From the NCBI GenBank assembly GCA_050954785.1, contig JBPBQO010000191.1:6880-70879 (forward strand): DNA of 64,000 bases. The letters run 5' to 3'. Shown one piece after another: positions 8,673 through 20,489 of the stretch. The translations under genes were made by a program, and so were the position numbers. Source of the stretch: Lichenicola sp050954785. Lineage in GTDB: Bacteria; Pseudomonadota; Alphaproteobacteria; Acetobacterales; Acetobacteraceae. The stretch's first letter is position 1; the number at the start of each line of letters is the position of its first letter. The notes below the pieces were generated by a model. The model searched no databases, had not been told where the DNA came from, and was given only the letters and a program-made list of their open reading frames with translations.

Positions 8673-10232
8673 TCAAGGCGACACGGTCGGGCGCGGTGCC
8701 TGCCGTAGCAGGGTCAAGCCGACGACGCAGACGGCCATCGATATCCCGATGATCATGAACGCATCGGAAAACGACATCACCGTCGCCTGCTGCCTGACCT
8801 GTTCGGCAATCGCTGCCAGTGCCCGGTGATGCGCAAGCACCGGACCGAGATTGGCCTGCGCTTCCGTCAGCATGTCGACCCGCTTTTGCGTCGCCACCGC
8901 ATTACGGGTGACGTGTTCGGAAATTACGGAAAAGTGGTACTGCTCCCGTCTGGCAACGATGGTCGAGATGGTGGCGATGCAGATCGAGCCGCCAAGATTG
9001 CGCAGCATGGTGAATAGCGCGGAGACGTGCGGAACCTGCTCGCGCGACAAGCCGGTCGTCGCCAACTGCGACAATGGTCCCGAGAAGAGCGGCTGACCGA
9101 TGCCCCGCAGGATCTGCGGCAGAATGAGCTGGCTCATTCCCACGTTCATGCTCAGCCTGGTGTTCAAAAAGCAGCTTGCGGAGAACACGAGGATGCCGGT
9201 CAGGATGAGCAGCCGCATGTCGATCTTGCGTATCAGGAACGGGATCATCGGATACATGACGAGCTGCGGGAGGCCGGCCCACATCACGACCCAGCCGATC
9301 TGCTCGGGGTTGTAGTTGTGGATCTGGCCGCAGAATAGCGGAATGATGAACACCGATCCGATCGACACTCCGCCCAGAATTGCCGAGATCACGCAGGCCG
9401 AACCGATCGTGGGGTTTGCGAGCAATCGTACGTCGAGAAACGGCCTCGGGGACAATATCTGCCTTGCGATAAAGCCTCCTGTGCCGATCACTGCAACCAG
9501 GGACAGCATCCGGATCGTCGGCGAGCTGAACCATTCCAGCCGCTGGCCCTCCTCGAGCACCACGGTCAGCGAGGCCAGCCCCGCCGCCATAAGCGGGATC
9601 CCGATCCAGTCGCCGCGGGCAAAATCGGACCAGCATGGTGGTTTCGGATCGAGCGCAATGAACAGCATCACCATCGTGACGATTCCAGGCACTATGTTCA
9701 GGTAGAACAGGTAGTGCCAGGAAAACTGATCGGTCAGCCAGCCGCCGAGCGACGGTCCGATTGATGGCGCAAAGGTGGAGGTGAAGCCGAACATGGCGAT
9801 GCCGGTCATCTGCTGGTGCCGTGGCAACCGTGTTCGCAGAACGGTAACCGCGACCGGGATCAACACGCCGCCGGTCAGCCCCTGGCCCGCGCGGAACAGG
9901 ATCATCTCGGTGAGGTCCGAGGCCTGGGCGCAGGCAAGCGAGAACAGAATGAACAGCCCGGCATTGATCATCAGGTAACGCCGCAAACCGACCACGCCAC
10001 TGAGCCACGTGGTCAGCGGGATCACGATGATTTCCGCAATCAGGTAGGAAGTGGAAATCCAGCTTCCCTCGGAACTCGACGCGCCGATCGCTCCCTCGAT
10101 ATTGGTCAGCGAAGCATTGGTGATCTGGATATCCAGGATTGCCATGAAGGCGCCCAGCATGGTGCTTGCCACCGCGATCCAGTCGCGGAGGGAGGCATCG
10201 GGGGCAAGCGGGTTGGCAGACGAACTGCTCAT
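8673..10232 (-). CDS. DHA2-family multidrug efflux MFS transporter (EmrB/QacA type)
   Basis: 519 residues with about 14 hydrophobic segments, the DHA2 layout. Early signatures are MAILDIQITNASL in helix 1 and ASSSEGSWISTSYLIAE in helix 2. They are followed by the loop motif LRRYLMINAG and, in helix 5, GFTSTFAPSIGPSLGGWL (motif C of proton antiporters). I chose ATG 10232 because upstream codons in the frame lie inside the preceding emrA-like gene. It is 10 bases downstream of that gene, forming a typical EmrAB operon. It should export hydrophobic compounds using the proton gradient. Confidence 0.92.
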   Translation of the reverse strand: MSSSSANPLAPDASLRDWIAVASTMLGAFMAILDIQITNASLTNIEGAIGASSSEGSWISTSYLIAEIIVIPLTTWLSGVVGLRRYLMINAGLFILFSLACAQASDLTEMILFRAGQGLTGGVLIPVAVTVLRTRLPRHQQMTGIAMFGFTSTFAPSIGPSLGGWLTDQFSWHYLFYLNIVPGIVTMVMLFIALDPKPPCWSDFARGDWIGIPLMAAGLASLTVVLEEGQRLEWFSSPTIRMLSLVAVIGTGGFIARQILSPRPFLDVRLLANPTIGSACVISAILGGVSIGSVFIIPLFCGQIHNYNPEQIGWVVMWAGLPQLVMYPMIPFLIRKIDMRLLILTGILVFSASCFLNTRLSMNVGMSQLILPQILRGIGQPLFSGPLSQLATTGLSREQVPHVSALFTMLRNLGGSICIATISTIVARREQYHFSVISEHVTRNAVATQKRVDMLTEAQANLGPVLAHHRALAAIAEQVRQQATVMSFSDAFMIIGISMAVCVVGLTLLRQAPRPTVSP

Positions 10233-10242
10233 GCGCCCGCAA

Positions 10243-11472
10243 TCACCGGTGCGATCCATTCGGGATATCGTTTTTGAACATGTCGCGCATGTCGGTATCG
10301 CCGGCGACACGTGTGCTGTCATCACTTGCGACACGTGTGTTGTTAGCGCTTGCGACACGTGTGTTGTTATCGCTTGCGACACGTGTGTCGACGCTCACAT
10401 CGGCCGAAAGGCCGGCACGCAGGCGGCCAAGCAATGGGTCGGCACTATCCAGCCTGATCCGGACCGGCACACGCTGCACGATCTTGGTATAGTTGCCAGT
10501 CGCATTTTCCGGTGGAAGCAGCGCGAACTGCGAGCCGGTGCCAGGCGAAAAGCTTTCGACATGGCCGTGAAAGACGTGGCCGCCGAACGCGTCCACGGTG
10601 AAGCTGACCGGTTGGCCTTCGATCATCCGGCCGAGCTGGGTCTCCTTGAAGTTGGCCAGCACGTAAAGCGCTTGCCCGACGGGAACGAGGGTCAGCAGGT
10701 TCAGCCCCGGCTGCACGAAGTTGCCCAGCCGCAGGCTGCGGTCGCCGACGATTCCGTCGATTGGCGCGCGGATGCTGGTGTAGCCGACGTTCAGGTCTGC
10801 ACGGGCCAAGTCTGCCTGTGCCTTGGCGATGCCGGCGACGGCATAGGCACGGCCGGCCTGGAGCGCCTGGGTGTGGGTTTGTGCAGCGTCGAGGGCAGCC
10901 TGGTCGTGCCGCAGGATGGCAACGTTCTGCCGCAGCATCGAGTCGGTACGGTCGGCACCCTGGATAGTGCCCGCACCGGTGCGGCTAAGGTCTGCGGCGC
11001 GCGACCGTTCGAGTACCGCCAGGTGCAGTTGCGCCTGATCCCGGTCCAGATCCGCCTGCGCCTGCTCGATGGCTGCTCGCTGCTGCAGGATCTGCGCATC
11101 CGCCGCGTGCATGCCGGCCTCCGCCTCCTGCACCGAGGCAGTCGCCTGTGCCCGCACAGCCTGATAGTCGCGATCGTCGATGCGGGCGATCAACTGGCCG
11201 GTCTTCACGTGCTGATTGTCGGTTACCATGACCACGGTCACGTAGCCCGCGACATTCGGCGCCACCGTGACCGCGTCCGAGCTGAGAAAGGCGTCATCGG
11301 TCGACTCGATAAAGCGGCCGACCTGATACCAGCGCAGCAACCAGCCGGCCGCCGCGACAACCAGCAGCAACACGATTGCAGAACCGACAATCCGGGCGCG
11401 CGTCAGCCGTGGAGCGCCTGCGACGTTCCGGTCGGCCGTGGCGGACGTCGTCTTCTTGAGAGCAGCAGACAT
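10243..11472 (-). CDS. HlyD/EmrA-family membrane fusion protein with repeat tail
   Basis: 409 residues. A single N-terminal membrane helix (about 27-46) is followed by the fusion-protein signature STDDAFLSSDAVTVAPNVAGYV. A coiled-coil hairpin comes next (about 115-215), then the second half-lipoyl motif SIRAPIDGIVGDRSLRLGNFVQPG. It should bridge the DHA2 pump to an outer-membrane channel. The odd part is the C terminus: residues 363-394 are four copies of an eight-residue unit of the form TRVASDNN, encoded by a 24-base tandem repeat. Transcription is divergent from the tetR-type gene, 42 bases away. Confidence 0.9.
   Translation of the reverse strand: MSAALKKTTSATADRNVAGAPRLTRARIVGSAIVLLLVVAAAGWLLRWYQVGRFIESTDDAFLSSDAVTVAPNVAGYVTVVMVTDNQHVKTGQLIARIDDRDYQAVRAQATASVQEAEAGMHAADAQILQQRAAIEQAQADLDRDQAQLHLAVLERSRAADLSRTGAGTIQGADRTDSMLRQNVAILRHDQAALDAAQTHTQALQAGRAYAVAGIAKAQADLARADLNVGYTSIRAPIDGIVGDRSLRLGNFVQPGLNLLTLVPVGQALYVLANFKETQLGRMIEGQPVSFTVDAFGGHVFHGHVESFSPGTGSQFALLPPENATGNYTKIVQRVPVRIRLDSADPLLGRLRAGLSADVSVDTRVASDNNTRVASANNTRVASDDSTRVAGDTDMRDMFKNDIPNGSHR
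10304..10391. repeat. 24-base tandem repeat inside the emrA-like gene
   Basis: The 12-mer GCGACACGTGTG begins at 10304, 10328, 10352 and 10376, a strict 24-base period, with near-identical sequence between copies. Each unit includes the palindrome ACACGTGT. The period keeps the reading frame and yields an eight-residue peptide repeat at the C terminus of the membrane fusion protein. Confidence 0.9.
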
Positions 11473-11484
11473 GCAGGCCTTTCA

Positions 11485-11503
11485 AAACCGAACCGTTCCG
11501 TTC
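11485..11503. promoter_or_regulatory. Possible TetR operator in the divergent promoter
   Basis: Only 42 bases separate the two divergent start codons. Within them, AACCGAACCGTTCCGTT is an imperfect inverted repeat (arms AACCGAA and TTCCGTT). TetR proteins next to an efflux operon usually bind such a site to repress both genes. The symmetry is imperfect, so this is a candidate only. Confidence 0.35.
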
Positions 11504-11514
11504 TATTATTCCTG

Positions 11515-12195
11515 ATGAACGACACGCTGCAACAGCAGAAACAGCGCCACCCCGGCGGCCGGCCGAAACGGGAGGATGCCGAGGAGCGTGACCGCCGCCT
11601 ACTCCGGATTGCCGCGGCGATGTTCGAGAGCCGTGGTTTCGAAGGGACTACGATCGAAGCGCTGGCGGAAGCGGCTGGTGTCGGCAAGCCGACCGTCTAT
11701 GCACGATTCCGGAACAAGACCGAGCTGTTTGCTGCCGTATTCAGGAAACGCGTAGACGTCGTGCTGGGGATGCTGGCTCCGGAAGCCGAGCATATCGCCC
11801 GGCGGGAGACGGATGCCGACCTGGAGACGGCGTTGCAGGCGTTCGGCCTTGCGTTGCTACGTCATGTGCTGTCGGAGGAGGCGATCCGCATGCATCGGGT
11901 CATCGTGTCCACGGCGATACGTTTCCCCGAACTGGCGCAACTCGTCCATCACGAAGGCTGGGAGCGTATCGTGACGGTATTGGCTGGATTGCTGCACGAA
12001 TTCGTCGAACGTGGCGACCTGGAAATCACCGACGAAGTCGAGACGGCAGATATGTTCCTGAGCCTTGTGCTCGGCCGCTACCAGCGAGTGCGGATACTTG
12101 GACTACCAGGCCCGGACCAGGTAGCGCTGCAACGCCAGACGCATAATGCGGTCACGCTGTTCCTGAACGGTATCCGGCGACATCCTGCCGGCTGA
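11515..12195 (+). CDS. TetR/AcrR-family transcriptional regulator
   Basis: 226 residues. The N-terminal helix-turn-helix domain covers about 25-75 and contains FEGTTIEALAEAAGVGKPTVYARFRNK in TetR-type register, preceded by a basic arm (GGRPKREDAEERDRR). The rest is a helical ligand-binding and dimerisation domain ending LFLNGIRRHPAG. The ATG at 11515 was chosen because the longer frame upstream runs antisense through the emrA-like gene. Its divergent placement implies local repression of the efflux pair, relieved by an unknown compound. Confidence 0.9.
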   Translation: MNDTLQQQKQRHPGGRPKREDAEERDRRLLRIAAAMFESRGFEGTTIEALAEAAGVGKPTVYARFRNKTELFAAVFRKRVDVVLGMLAPEAEHIARRETDADLETALQAFGLALLRHVLSEEAIRMHRVIVSTAIRFPELAQLVHHEGWERIVTVLAGLLHEFVERGDLEITDEVETADMFLSLVLGRYQRVRILGLPGPDQVALQRQTHNAVTLFLNGIRRHPAG

Positions 12196-12199
12196 CGCA

Positions 12200-12868
12200 T
12201 CAGGCTGGAGCGAACCGCTTTACCAGCGCCGAAAGCTTGTGCCGGCGCAATTCATGCCGGGCCTTGGCGCCCGAGGCCATGTAGTTGAGCTGGATCGCAT
12301 AGCGGCGTCCGACAAACGTCCGATGGCCATGGTAGGTCGTCGGACCGTTCGGAAATGCCAGCAGGGTGCCATCTACCGGAGGCACCTCGACGGCGTAATC
12401 CTCAAGATCGTCCGGTCCACGCAACAGGCGCAGGCAACCATCCTGTTTGGCCCAATCGGCTGTAGCAGGATTCAAATAGAGTAGAATGGTGACCAGCTTG
12501 GCGGTCGAATCCGTATGGATCTGGCCATCCTTTTCGCGAGTGCGGCCACGCATCGTCAGCATGGTCAGGCTGTCATCGAGGTCGAGATCGAACCGGGTTG
12601 CGATCGCCTGCCGCAGGCGTTGTCCCTCGAGCTCACTAATCAGGTCTGCCGCGGCACCACGCAGTCTGAGGGCCGACGGAGGATACGAACCACCGCCCGG
12701 AATGTCCGGCAACGAGGCGAGCACGGCTTGCAGGCTCGCAGGCGGTACGAAGCGGGGGATGACGATGTGAGAGAAGGGATCGATTGCGACAGGTTGGGAA
12801 AAACCAGCGTAATCCAGGCGGAGCGGTGCGATCGAGGTATCCTGCGTCGGCAAAAGACTATCTGGCAT
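12200..12868 (-). CDS. 2-oxoglutarate/Fe(II)-dependent oxygenase (prolyl hydroxylase-like fold)
   Basis: 222 residues. The iron-binding HxD pair is in GQIHTDSTAKLVTILLYLN (about residues 117-119). The distal histidine and the 2-oxoglutarate-binding arginine are in TTYHGHRTFVGRRYAIQLNY near the C terminus, with the strand DGTLLAFPNG just before. These are all the residues needed for a working double-stranded beta-helix dioxygenase. The substrate is unknown; relatives hydroxylate proteins or small molecules. It is convergent with the TetR gene, four bases apart. Confidence 0.82.
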   Translation of the reverse strand: MPDSLLPTQDTSIAPLRLDYAGFSQPVAIDPFSHIVIPRFVPPASLQAVLASLPDIPGGGSYPPSALRLRGAAADLISELEGQRLRQAIATRFDLDLDDSLTMLTMRGRTREKDGQIHTDSTAKLVTILLYLNPATADWAKQDGCLRLLRGPDDLEDYAVEVPPVDGTLLAFPNGPTTYHGHRTFVGRRYAIQLNYMASGAKARHELRRHKLSALVKRFAPA

Positions 12869-12944
12869 CGCTCGTTGTCCGGATCGAAGTCCCAGTAGTT
12901 AGGTCCGGTCGGGGTAACGTTGCAAGCTGGAGGACGTCGGATGC

Positions 12945-13214
12945 CTAGCCGCGCAGCGGATGGCTGGGATGCAGGATCGTGCTGGTCGACAAGAACTGGG
13001 CGCAGCCCATCTGACCGTCGCAACACGGCAATGGCGCGTCTTCATAGGCAGCTTGCTTGTATTCGCCAGGAATATACGCAGCATGCGACAACAAATGATT
13101 GTGACCTTCGCAGGTAAAGTGCGGTTTCTCGACAGTCATGCGCAGCTCGGACGCTTGCGCGCCAGCCGTCATGACTGCCAGAAACAGCGGCAGAGCCAGG
13201 ATGGTCTTGATCAT
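12945..13214 (-). CDS. Small exported cysteine-containing protein (hypothetical)
   Basis: 89 residues. A clear signal peptide (basic start, hydrophobic core LALPLFLAVMTAG, cleavage after AQA near residue 21) leads into a short mature protein with four cysteines (FTCEG, PCCDG, MGCAQ) and several histidines. GGAG lies 8 bases before the ATG at 13214. No family is recognised. The Cys/His content would fit disulphide bonding or metal binding in the periplasm; this is inference only. Confidence 0.62.
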   Translation of the reverse strand: MIKTILALPLFLAVMTAGAQASELRMTVEKPHFTCEGHNHLLSHAAYIPGEYKQAAYEDAPLPCCDGQMGCAQFLSTSTILHPSHPLRG

Positions 13215-13430
13215 TCTTCGTCTCCGATATTCGGACAGACTGTTGCAGGATCAACGAATAAACCGCTGGAAAGGTTACATCGCTCGCATTTCGTTGAAGC
13301 GAATACGAAATGAGATGATCGGTAGGTGCAGAATGAGAATGCCGCCTTCTGACCAAATTTGAGCACCCGCAATTTTTGCAATGCGGCATAAACCATTGAT
13401 CAGGTCGGTCGCTGCCTGTATCGCCGGTTC

Positions 13431-14663
13431 ATGTCGTTGTTCCAGACCATGCAGTCCCCCGACAATGCAGCATCGATCATGAATCTGACGACCTCTCGGC
13501 CTGGTCCGCTCACTCTGCGCGATGGCTGCGGCTCCGATCCAGAACTATCGATCGGCCCGCTGGCTCTCTACCGCACGTATGTAACGCAAGGACGACTGGA
13601 CGAGGATCCGGAGCAGCTTCGGGCGGCTGCTCGTCTCGATCAGCTCTGGCAGGCGCTGGTCGCCCGGGCGAAGACCCCGGACATCTCGAAATCGCTGATC
13701 GGACGGTTGCTTGGACGCCGGACGCATCCTGTCGCGCCACGTGGCGTGTATCTGGTCGGGCAGGTAGGTCGCGGGAAGTCGATGCTGATGGACCTGTTTT
13801 ACGAGCAGGCACCCGGCACGTCCAAGCGCCGGGTTCATTTTCATCGCTTCATGCAGGAGGCGCATGCCCGGGTTCACGCCCTGAAGCGGGCGCAGCCGGG
13901 GCTGGCCGATCCGATTCCGGTGCTGGCGGATGCGGTCGCCTCCGAGGCGATGCTGCTGTGTTTCGATGAGTTCCAGGTGAACGACATCGCCGATGCGATG
14001 ATCCTGGGCAGGCTGTTCGACGCGCTGTTCGCACGCGGCGTGGTCGTGGTGACGACCTCCAATACCGTGCCCGGCGAGCTGTTCCAGAACCGCCCCGGTG
14101 CCGACGCCTTCAAGCCGTTCATTGCCCGTATCAACCAGGAACTGGACACCGTCCTGCTGAACAGCCCGCGGGATTATCGCCGTGGCGGGATCAGGGGCGT
14201 GCCGACCTGGCATGCACCGGCCGACCTGCGTGCCGAACAGGCACTCGATGCCGCCTTCCTGCGGCTGTCGAACGGGCAAGCGCCACGTGCGGAGACGGTC
14301 GAGGTCATGGGGCGTCACGTGCCGGTGCCGATTGCCGCGGACGGCATCGCCAGGTTCGACTTCGAGGCCTTGTGTGCACAGGCGCTCGGAGCCGGCGACT
14401 ACCTGGCGCTGGCACGGCGGTATCCCACGATGATCGTCGACGGCGTTCCGCGCCTCGGGCCGGAAAATTTCGATGTGGCCCGGCGCTTCATCGTGCTGGT
14501 CGATGCGCTGTACGAAGCCAAGGTGAAGCTGGTCGCATCCGCCGCCGATCAGCCGGACCGGATCTACGAGCATGGCGAGGGGGCGACCGCGTTCGAGCGT
14601 ACGGCGTCCCGTCTCGAGGAGATGCAGACCGAGGCCTACTTGGCGCTCCCGCATCTGGATTGA
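13431..14663 (+). CDS. zapE: AFG1/ZapE-family ATPase
   Basis: 410 residues. The Walker A motif GQVGRGKS is at 110-117 and the Walker B stretch LLCFDEFQVNDI near residue 180, followed by the AFG1-specific VVVTTSNTVPGELFQN. Family members are P-loop ATPases; E. coli ZapE acts at the division ring and the mitochondrial relative AFG1 handles respiratory proteins. No ribosome binding site is clear before ATG 13431; in-frame ATGs at 13449 and 13479 are alternatives. It is immediately upstream of mdh, the usual alphaproteobacterial arrangement. Confidence 0.93.
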   Translation: MSLFQTMQSPDNAASIMNLTTSRPGPLTLRDGCGSDPELSIGPLALYRTYVTQGRLDEDPEQLRAAARLDQLWQALVARAKTPDISKSLIGRLLGRRTHPVAPRGVYLVGQVGRGKSMLMDLFYEQAPGTSKRRVHFHRFMQEAHARVHALKRAQPGLADPIPVLADAVASEAMLLCFDEFQVNDIADAMILGRLFDALFARGVVVVTTSNTVPGELFQNRPGADAFKPFIARINQELDTVLLNSPRDYRRGGIRGVPTWHAPADLRAEQALDAAFLRLSNGQAPRAETVEVMGRHVPVPIAADGIARFDFEALCAQALGAGDYLALARRYPTMIVDGVPRLGPENFDVARRFIVLVDALYEAKVKLVASAADQPDRIYEHGEGATAFERTASRLEEMQTEAYLALPHLD

Positions 14664-14825
14664 CCGGCTTATCCTGGGCCGGGGTCGCCTAAATCACACG
14701 GCATCCATGACCGGCGCACACTTGCCGCGATCAAAGCGAAGGATTAGCACGATCCGCCTTCCGGCTGGTTTTTCCGGTTTCTCCGGCGGGTCTTATTGCT
14801 CCAATCCGTAATTATCGGGGAACGC

Positions 14826-15779
14826 ATGGCTCGTAAAAAGATCGCCCTCATCGGCGCTGGCAACATCGGCGGCACGCTCGCCCACCTCATCGGCCTGAAA
14901 GAGTTGGGCGACGTCGTGATGTTCGACGTGTTCGGCGGCGTCGCGGCCGGCAAGGCGCTCGATCTGGCACAATCTTCCCCAGTTGATGATTTCGACTGCG
15001 CCTATAGCGGCGGCTCCGACTACGCGGCGATCGCCGGGTCCGACGTCGTCATCGTCACCGCCGGCTTCCCACGCATGGCAGGCATGTCCCGCGACGACCT
15101 GCTGACCAAGAACGCGGAAGTCATTGGCCAGGTCGCCGACGGCATCCGCACCCACGCCCCAGGTGCCTTCGTCATCGTCATCACCAACCCGCTCGATGTG
15201 ATGGTCGCGGTTATGCAGGAGAAGTCCGGCCTGCCCGCCAACATGGTGGTCGGCATGGCTGGCGTGCTCGACAGCGCCCGGTTCCGCCTGTTCCTGGCGC
15301 GCGAGTTCAACGTATCGGTCGAGGACGTGACCGCCTTCGTGCTGGGCGGCCATGGCGACACCATGGTGCCGCTGACCCGCTACTCGACGGTCGCCGGCGT
15401 GCCGGTGCCCGACCTGATCAAGATGGGCTGGACCACGCAGGACAAGATCGATGCGATCGTGAAGCGCACCGCGAACGGCGGCGGCGAGATCGTCAAGCTG
15501 CTGGAGCGGGGCTCGGCTTTCTATGCGCCGGCTGCTGCTGCGGTGGCGATGGCCGAGAGCTTCCTGAAGGACAAGAAGCGCGTGCTGCCCTGCGCCGTGA
15601 AGCTGAACGGCGAGTATGGCCAGTCCGATTTCTATGTTGGCGTGCCGGTAGTGATCGGTGCCGGCGGCGCCGAGCGCGTGCTCGAGGTCGCGTTCACGCC
15701 TGAGGAGAAGGCGGCATTCGAGACGTCGTGCGATGCGGTGAAGAAGCTTCTCGCCGACTTCCGCGCAATCGGCGCCTGA
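14826..15779 (+). CDS. mdh: Malate dehydrogenase (LDH-like type)
   Basis: 317 residues. It interconverts malate and oxaloacetate with NAD. The Rossmann motif GAGNIGG is at 10-16, the active-site loop AGFPRMAGMSRDDLL carries substrate-binding arginines, and the catalytic histidine is in LGGHGDTMVPL. These signatures mark the lactate-dehydrogenase-like malate dehydrogenases of alphaproteobacteria. ATG 14826 follows GGGGAA; an upstream ATG ten codons earlier is less likely. sucA follows after 259 bases, with no sucCD between them. Confidence 0.96.
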   Translation: MARKKIALIGAGNIGGTLAHLIGLKELGDVVMFDVFGGVAAGKALDLAQSSPVDDFDCAYSGGSDYAAIAGSDVVIVTAGFPRMAGMSRDDLLTKNAEVIGQVADGIRTHAPGAFVIVITNPLDVMVAVMQEKSGLPANMVVGMAGVLDSARFRLFLAREFNVSVEDVTAFVLGGHGDTMVPLTRYSTVAGVPVPDLIKMGWTTQDKIDAIVKRTANGGGEIVKLLERGSAFYAPAAAAVAMAESFLKDKKRVLPCAVKLNGEYGQSDFYVGVPVVIGAGGAERVLEVAFTPEEKAAFETSCDAVKKLLADFRAIGA

Positions 15780-15831
15780 CATGAGGGGTACCATCCTGCC
15801 CGCGCAGGTTGATGCCGCTCGCAACCGGGCC

Positions 15832-15855
15832 GAGCAATTGGCCCGACAATTGCTC
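15832..15855. terminator. Hairpin between mdh and sucA
   Basis: GAGCAATTG, six bases (GCCCGA), then CAATTGCTC: a perfect nine-base-pair stem about 50 bases after the mdh stop. There is no T run, so it could be a processing or attenuation hairpin rather than a classical Rho-independent terminator. The rest of the mdh-sucA gap shows no gene. Confidence 0.4.
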
Positions 15856-16038
15856 AGGTCTGAACGATGAGCCGATACAGAACTGCGTTTCGGCCATCAA
15901 TTCGGCGCAAACCATGCGTTTAAAGCATCCCAGGGGGCGTGGATTGCAGGCGTCTCCAATGCTTCCGAAACGTTATGTCAAGCATCGGGACGTTAAGGTT
16001 CGAGCGGCATGATGCACCGGACCGACTAAGGAGAGCTC

Positions 16039-18993
<2,955 letters not shown>

Positions 18994-19141
18994 TCCTGGC
19001 ATCGAGCGAACCGGGGTGTCTGGCCACTCTCCGGCATGAACGATACAAATGTGCCGCTATGACGCGACGACCCTCCGGATGGTCTGGCCGACCATCCGGG
19101 TCGGCCGCGACCCGATGCCAGAGATAGACTGAAGGAAGCCG

Positions 19142-20443
19142 ATGTCTGCCGAGATCAAGGTGCCGACGCTTGGTGAAAGCGTCACGAGCGCAACCATCGC
19201 CCGCTGGCTGAAGCAGCCCGGCGAGACGGTTTCGGTGGATGAGGCCGTCGTCGAACTGGAGACCGACAAGGTCAGTGTCGAGGTCTCGGCACCCAAGGCC
19301 GGCGTGCTGGGTCCGCATGAAGTCGCGGAAGGCGCCGAGGTCGAAGTCGGCGCATTGCTGACGGTGGTCGAACCAGCCGGTGCGGGTTCCGTGGCTCCGG
19401 CTCCTGCCGCGAAGCCGGCCCCGGTGCCTGCTCCCGCTGCACCTGCCGCGCCTGTGGCGGTTCCGGCCGGCCAGACCGGTGGCATCCAGCCGCCGCGTCC
19501 GACCAGCGGCCCGGTCGCCCGGCCCGCGACTCCGCCATCCGATCTGCAGCGCCAGGTTCACGACCCGCTGCCGGCTGCGCAGAAGATGATGACCGAGAAG
19601 AGCGTCGAGGCGTCCTCGGTCGGCGAGGGTACCGGCAAGGACGGCCGCATCACCAAGGGCGACGTGCTGGCGTTCCTGGAGCGTCCGGCGCAACCGGCCG
19701 AGAAGCCCGTACCTGCGAAGACCCCAGCGCGCACCGACGATCCGCGGGAGGAGCGGGTCAAGATGACTCGCCTGCGCAAGACCATCGCCAGCCGGCTGAA
19801 GGATGCGCAGAACACCGCGGCGATCCTGACCACCTTCAACGAGGTCGACATGTCGGCCGCGATGAAGATGCGCACCGACTACAAGGAAGCCTTCGAGAAG
19901 AAGCACAACGGCGCGCGCCTCGGCTTCATGTCGATCTTCGTGCGTGCCTGCATTTCGGCACTCAAGGAGTTTCCGGCGGTCAACGCGCAGATCGATGGCG
20001 ACGACATCGTCTATCGCAACTTCGTGCATATGGGCATCGCCGTCGGCGGCCCGAGCGGTCTCGTCGTGCCGGTGCTGCGCGATGCCGACCAGATGGGCTT
20101 TGCCGAAATCGAGCGGTCGATCGCGGGTTTCGGCAAGCGGGCGCGCGATGGCGCATTGAAGCTCGACGAGCTGACCGGCGGCACCTTCTCGATCACCAAT
20201 GGCGGCATCTACGGTTCGTTAATGTCGACGCCGATCCTGAACCCGCCGCAATCCGCCATCCTGGGCATGCACAAGATCATGGACCGCCCGATCGCGGTGG
20301 CGGGCCAGGTGGTGATCCGGCCGATGATGTATGTGGCGCTGTCGTACGACCACCGTGTCGTCGATGGAAAGGAGGCGGTGAGTTTCCTCGTCCGCCTCAA
20401 GGAAAGCGTGGAAGACCCGCGCCGACTGCTGCTCGAACTCTGA
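19142..20443 (+). CDS. sucB: 2-oxoglutarate dehydrogenase E2, dihydrolipoyl succinyltransferase
   Basis: 433 residues. One lipoyl domain (about 1-78) with the lipoylated lysine Lys43 in ETDKVSVEV; an Ala/Pro-rich linker; a peripheral-subunit-binding domain (about 140-178, ending GRITKGDVLAFLE); and the catalytic acyltransferase domain with SYDHRVVDG near residue 400. GAAGGAAG precedes the ATG. It transfers succinyl from E1 to CoA. Its lipoyl domain is very similar to the one at the N terminus of the downstream Lpd. Confidence 0.97.
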   Translation: MSAEIKVPTLGESVTSATIARWLKQPGETVSVDEAVVELETDKVSVEVSAPKAGVLGPHEVAEGAEVEVGALLTVVEPAGAGSVAPAPAAKPAPVPAPAAPAAPVAVPAGQTGGIQPPRPTSGPVARPATPPSDLQRQVHDPLPAAQKMMTEKSVEASSVGEGTGKDGRITKGDVLAFLERPAQPAEKPVPAKTPARTDDPREERVKMTRLRKTIASRLKDAQNTAAILTTFNEVDMSAAMKMRTDYKEAFEKKHNGARLGFMSIFVRACISALKEFPAVNAQIDGDDIVYRNFVHMGIAVGGPSGLVVPVLRDADQMGFAEIERSIAGFGKRARDGALKLDELTGGTFSITNGGIYGSLMSTPILNPPQSAILGMHKIMDRPIAVAGQVVIRPMMYVALSYDHRVVDGKEAVSFLVRLKESVEDPRRLLLEL

Positions 20444-20489
20444 GCATAGCCTCGGCCGACCGGGTTCTGACACCAAGCCAAGCGAGACC

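Noticed and set aside
10304..10391. Short direct repeats that could suggest a CRISPR array
   Set aside because: Period is a strict 24 bases with no unique spacers, and it is in frame inside the efflux fusion-protein gene.
14793..15824. Minus-strand frame opposite mdh
   Set aside because: Shadow of mdh; no ribosome site and no recognisable domain.
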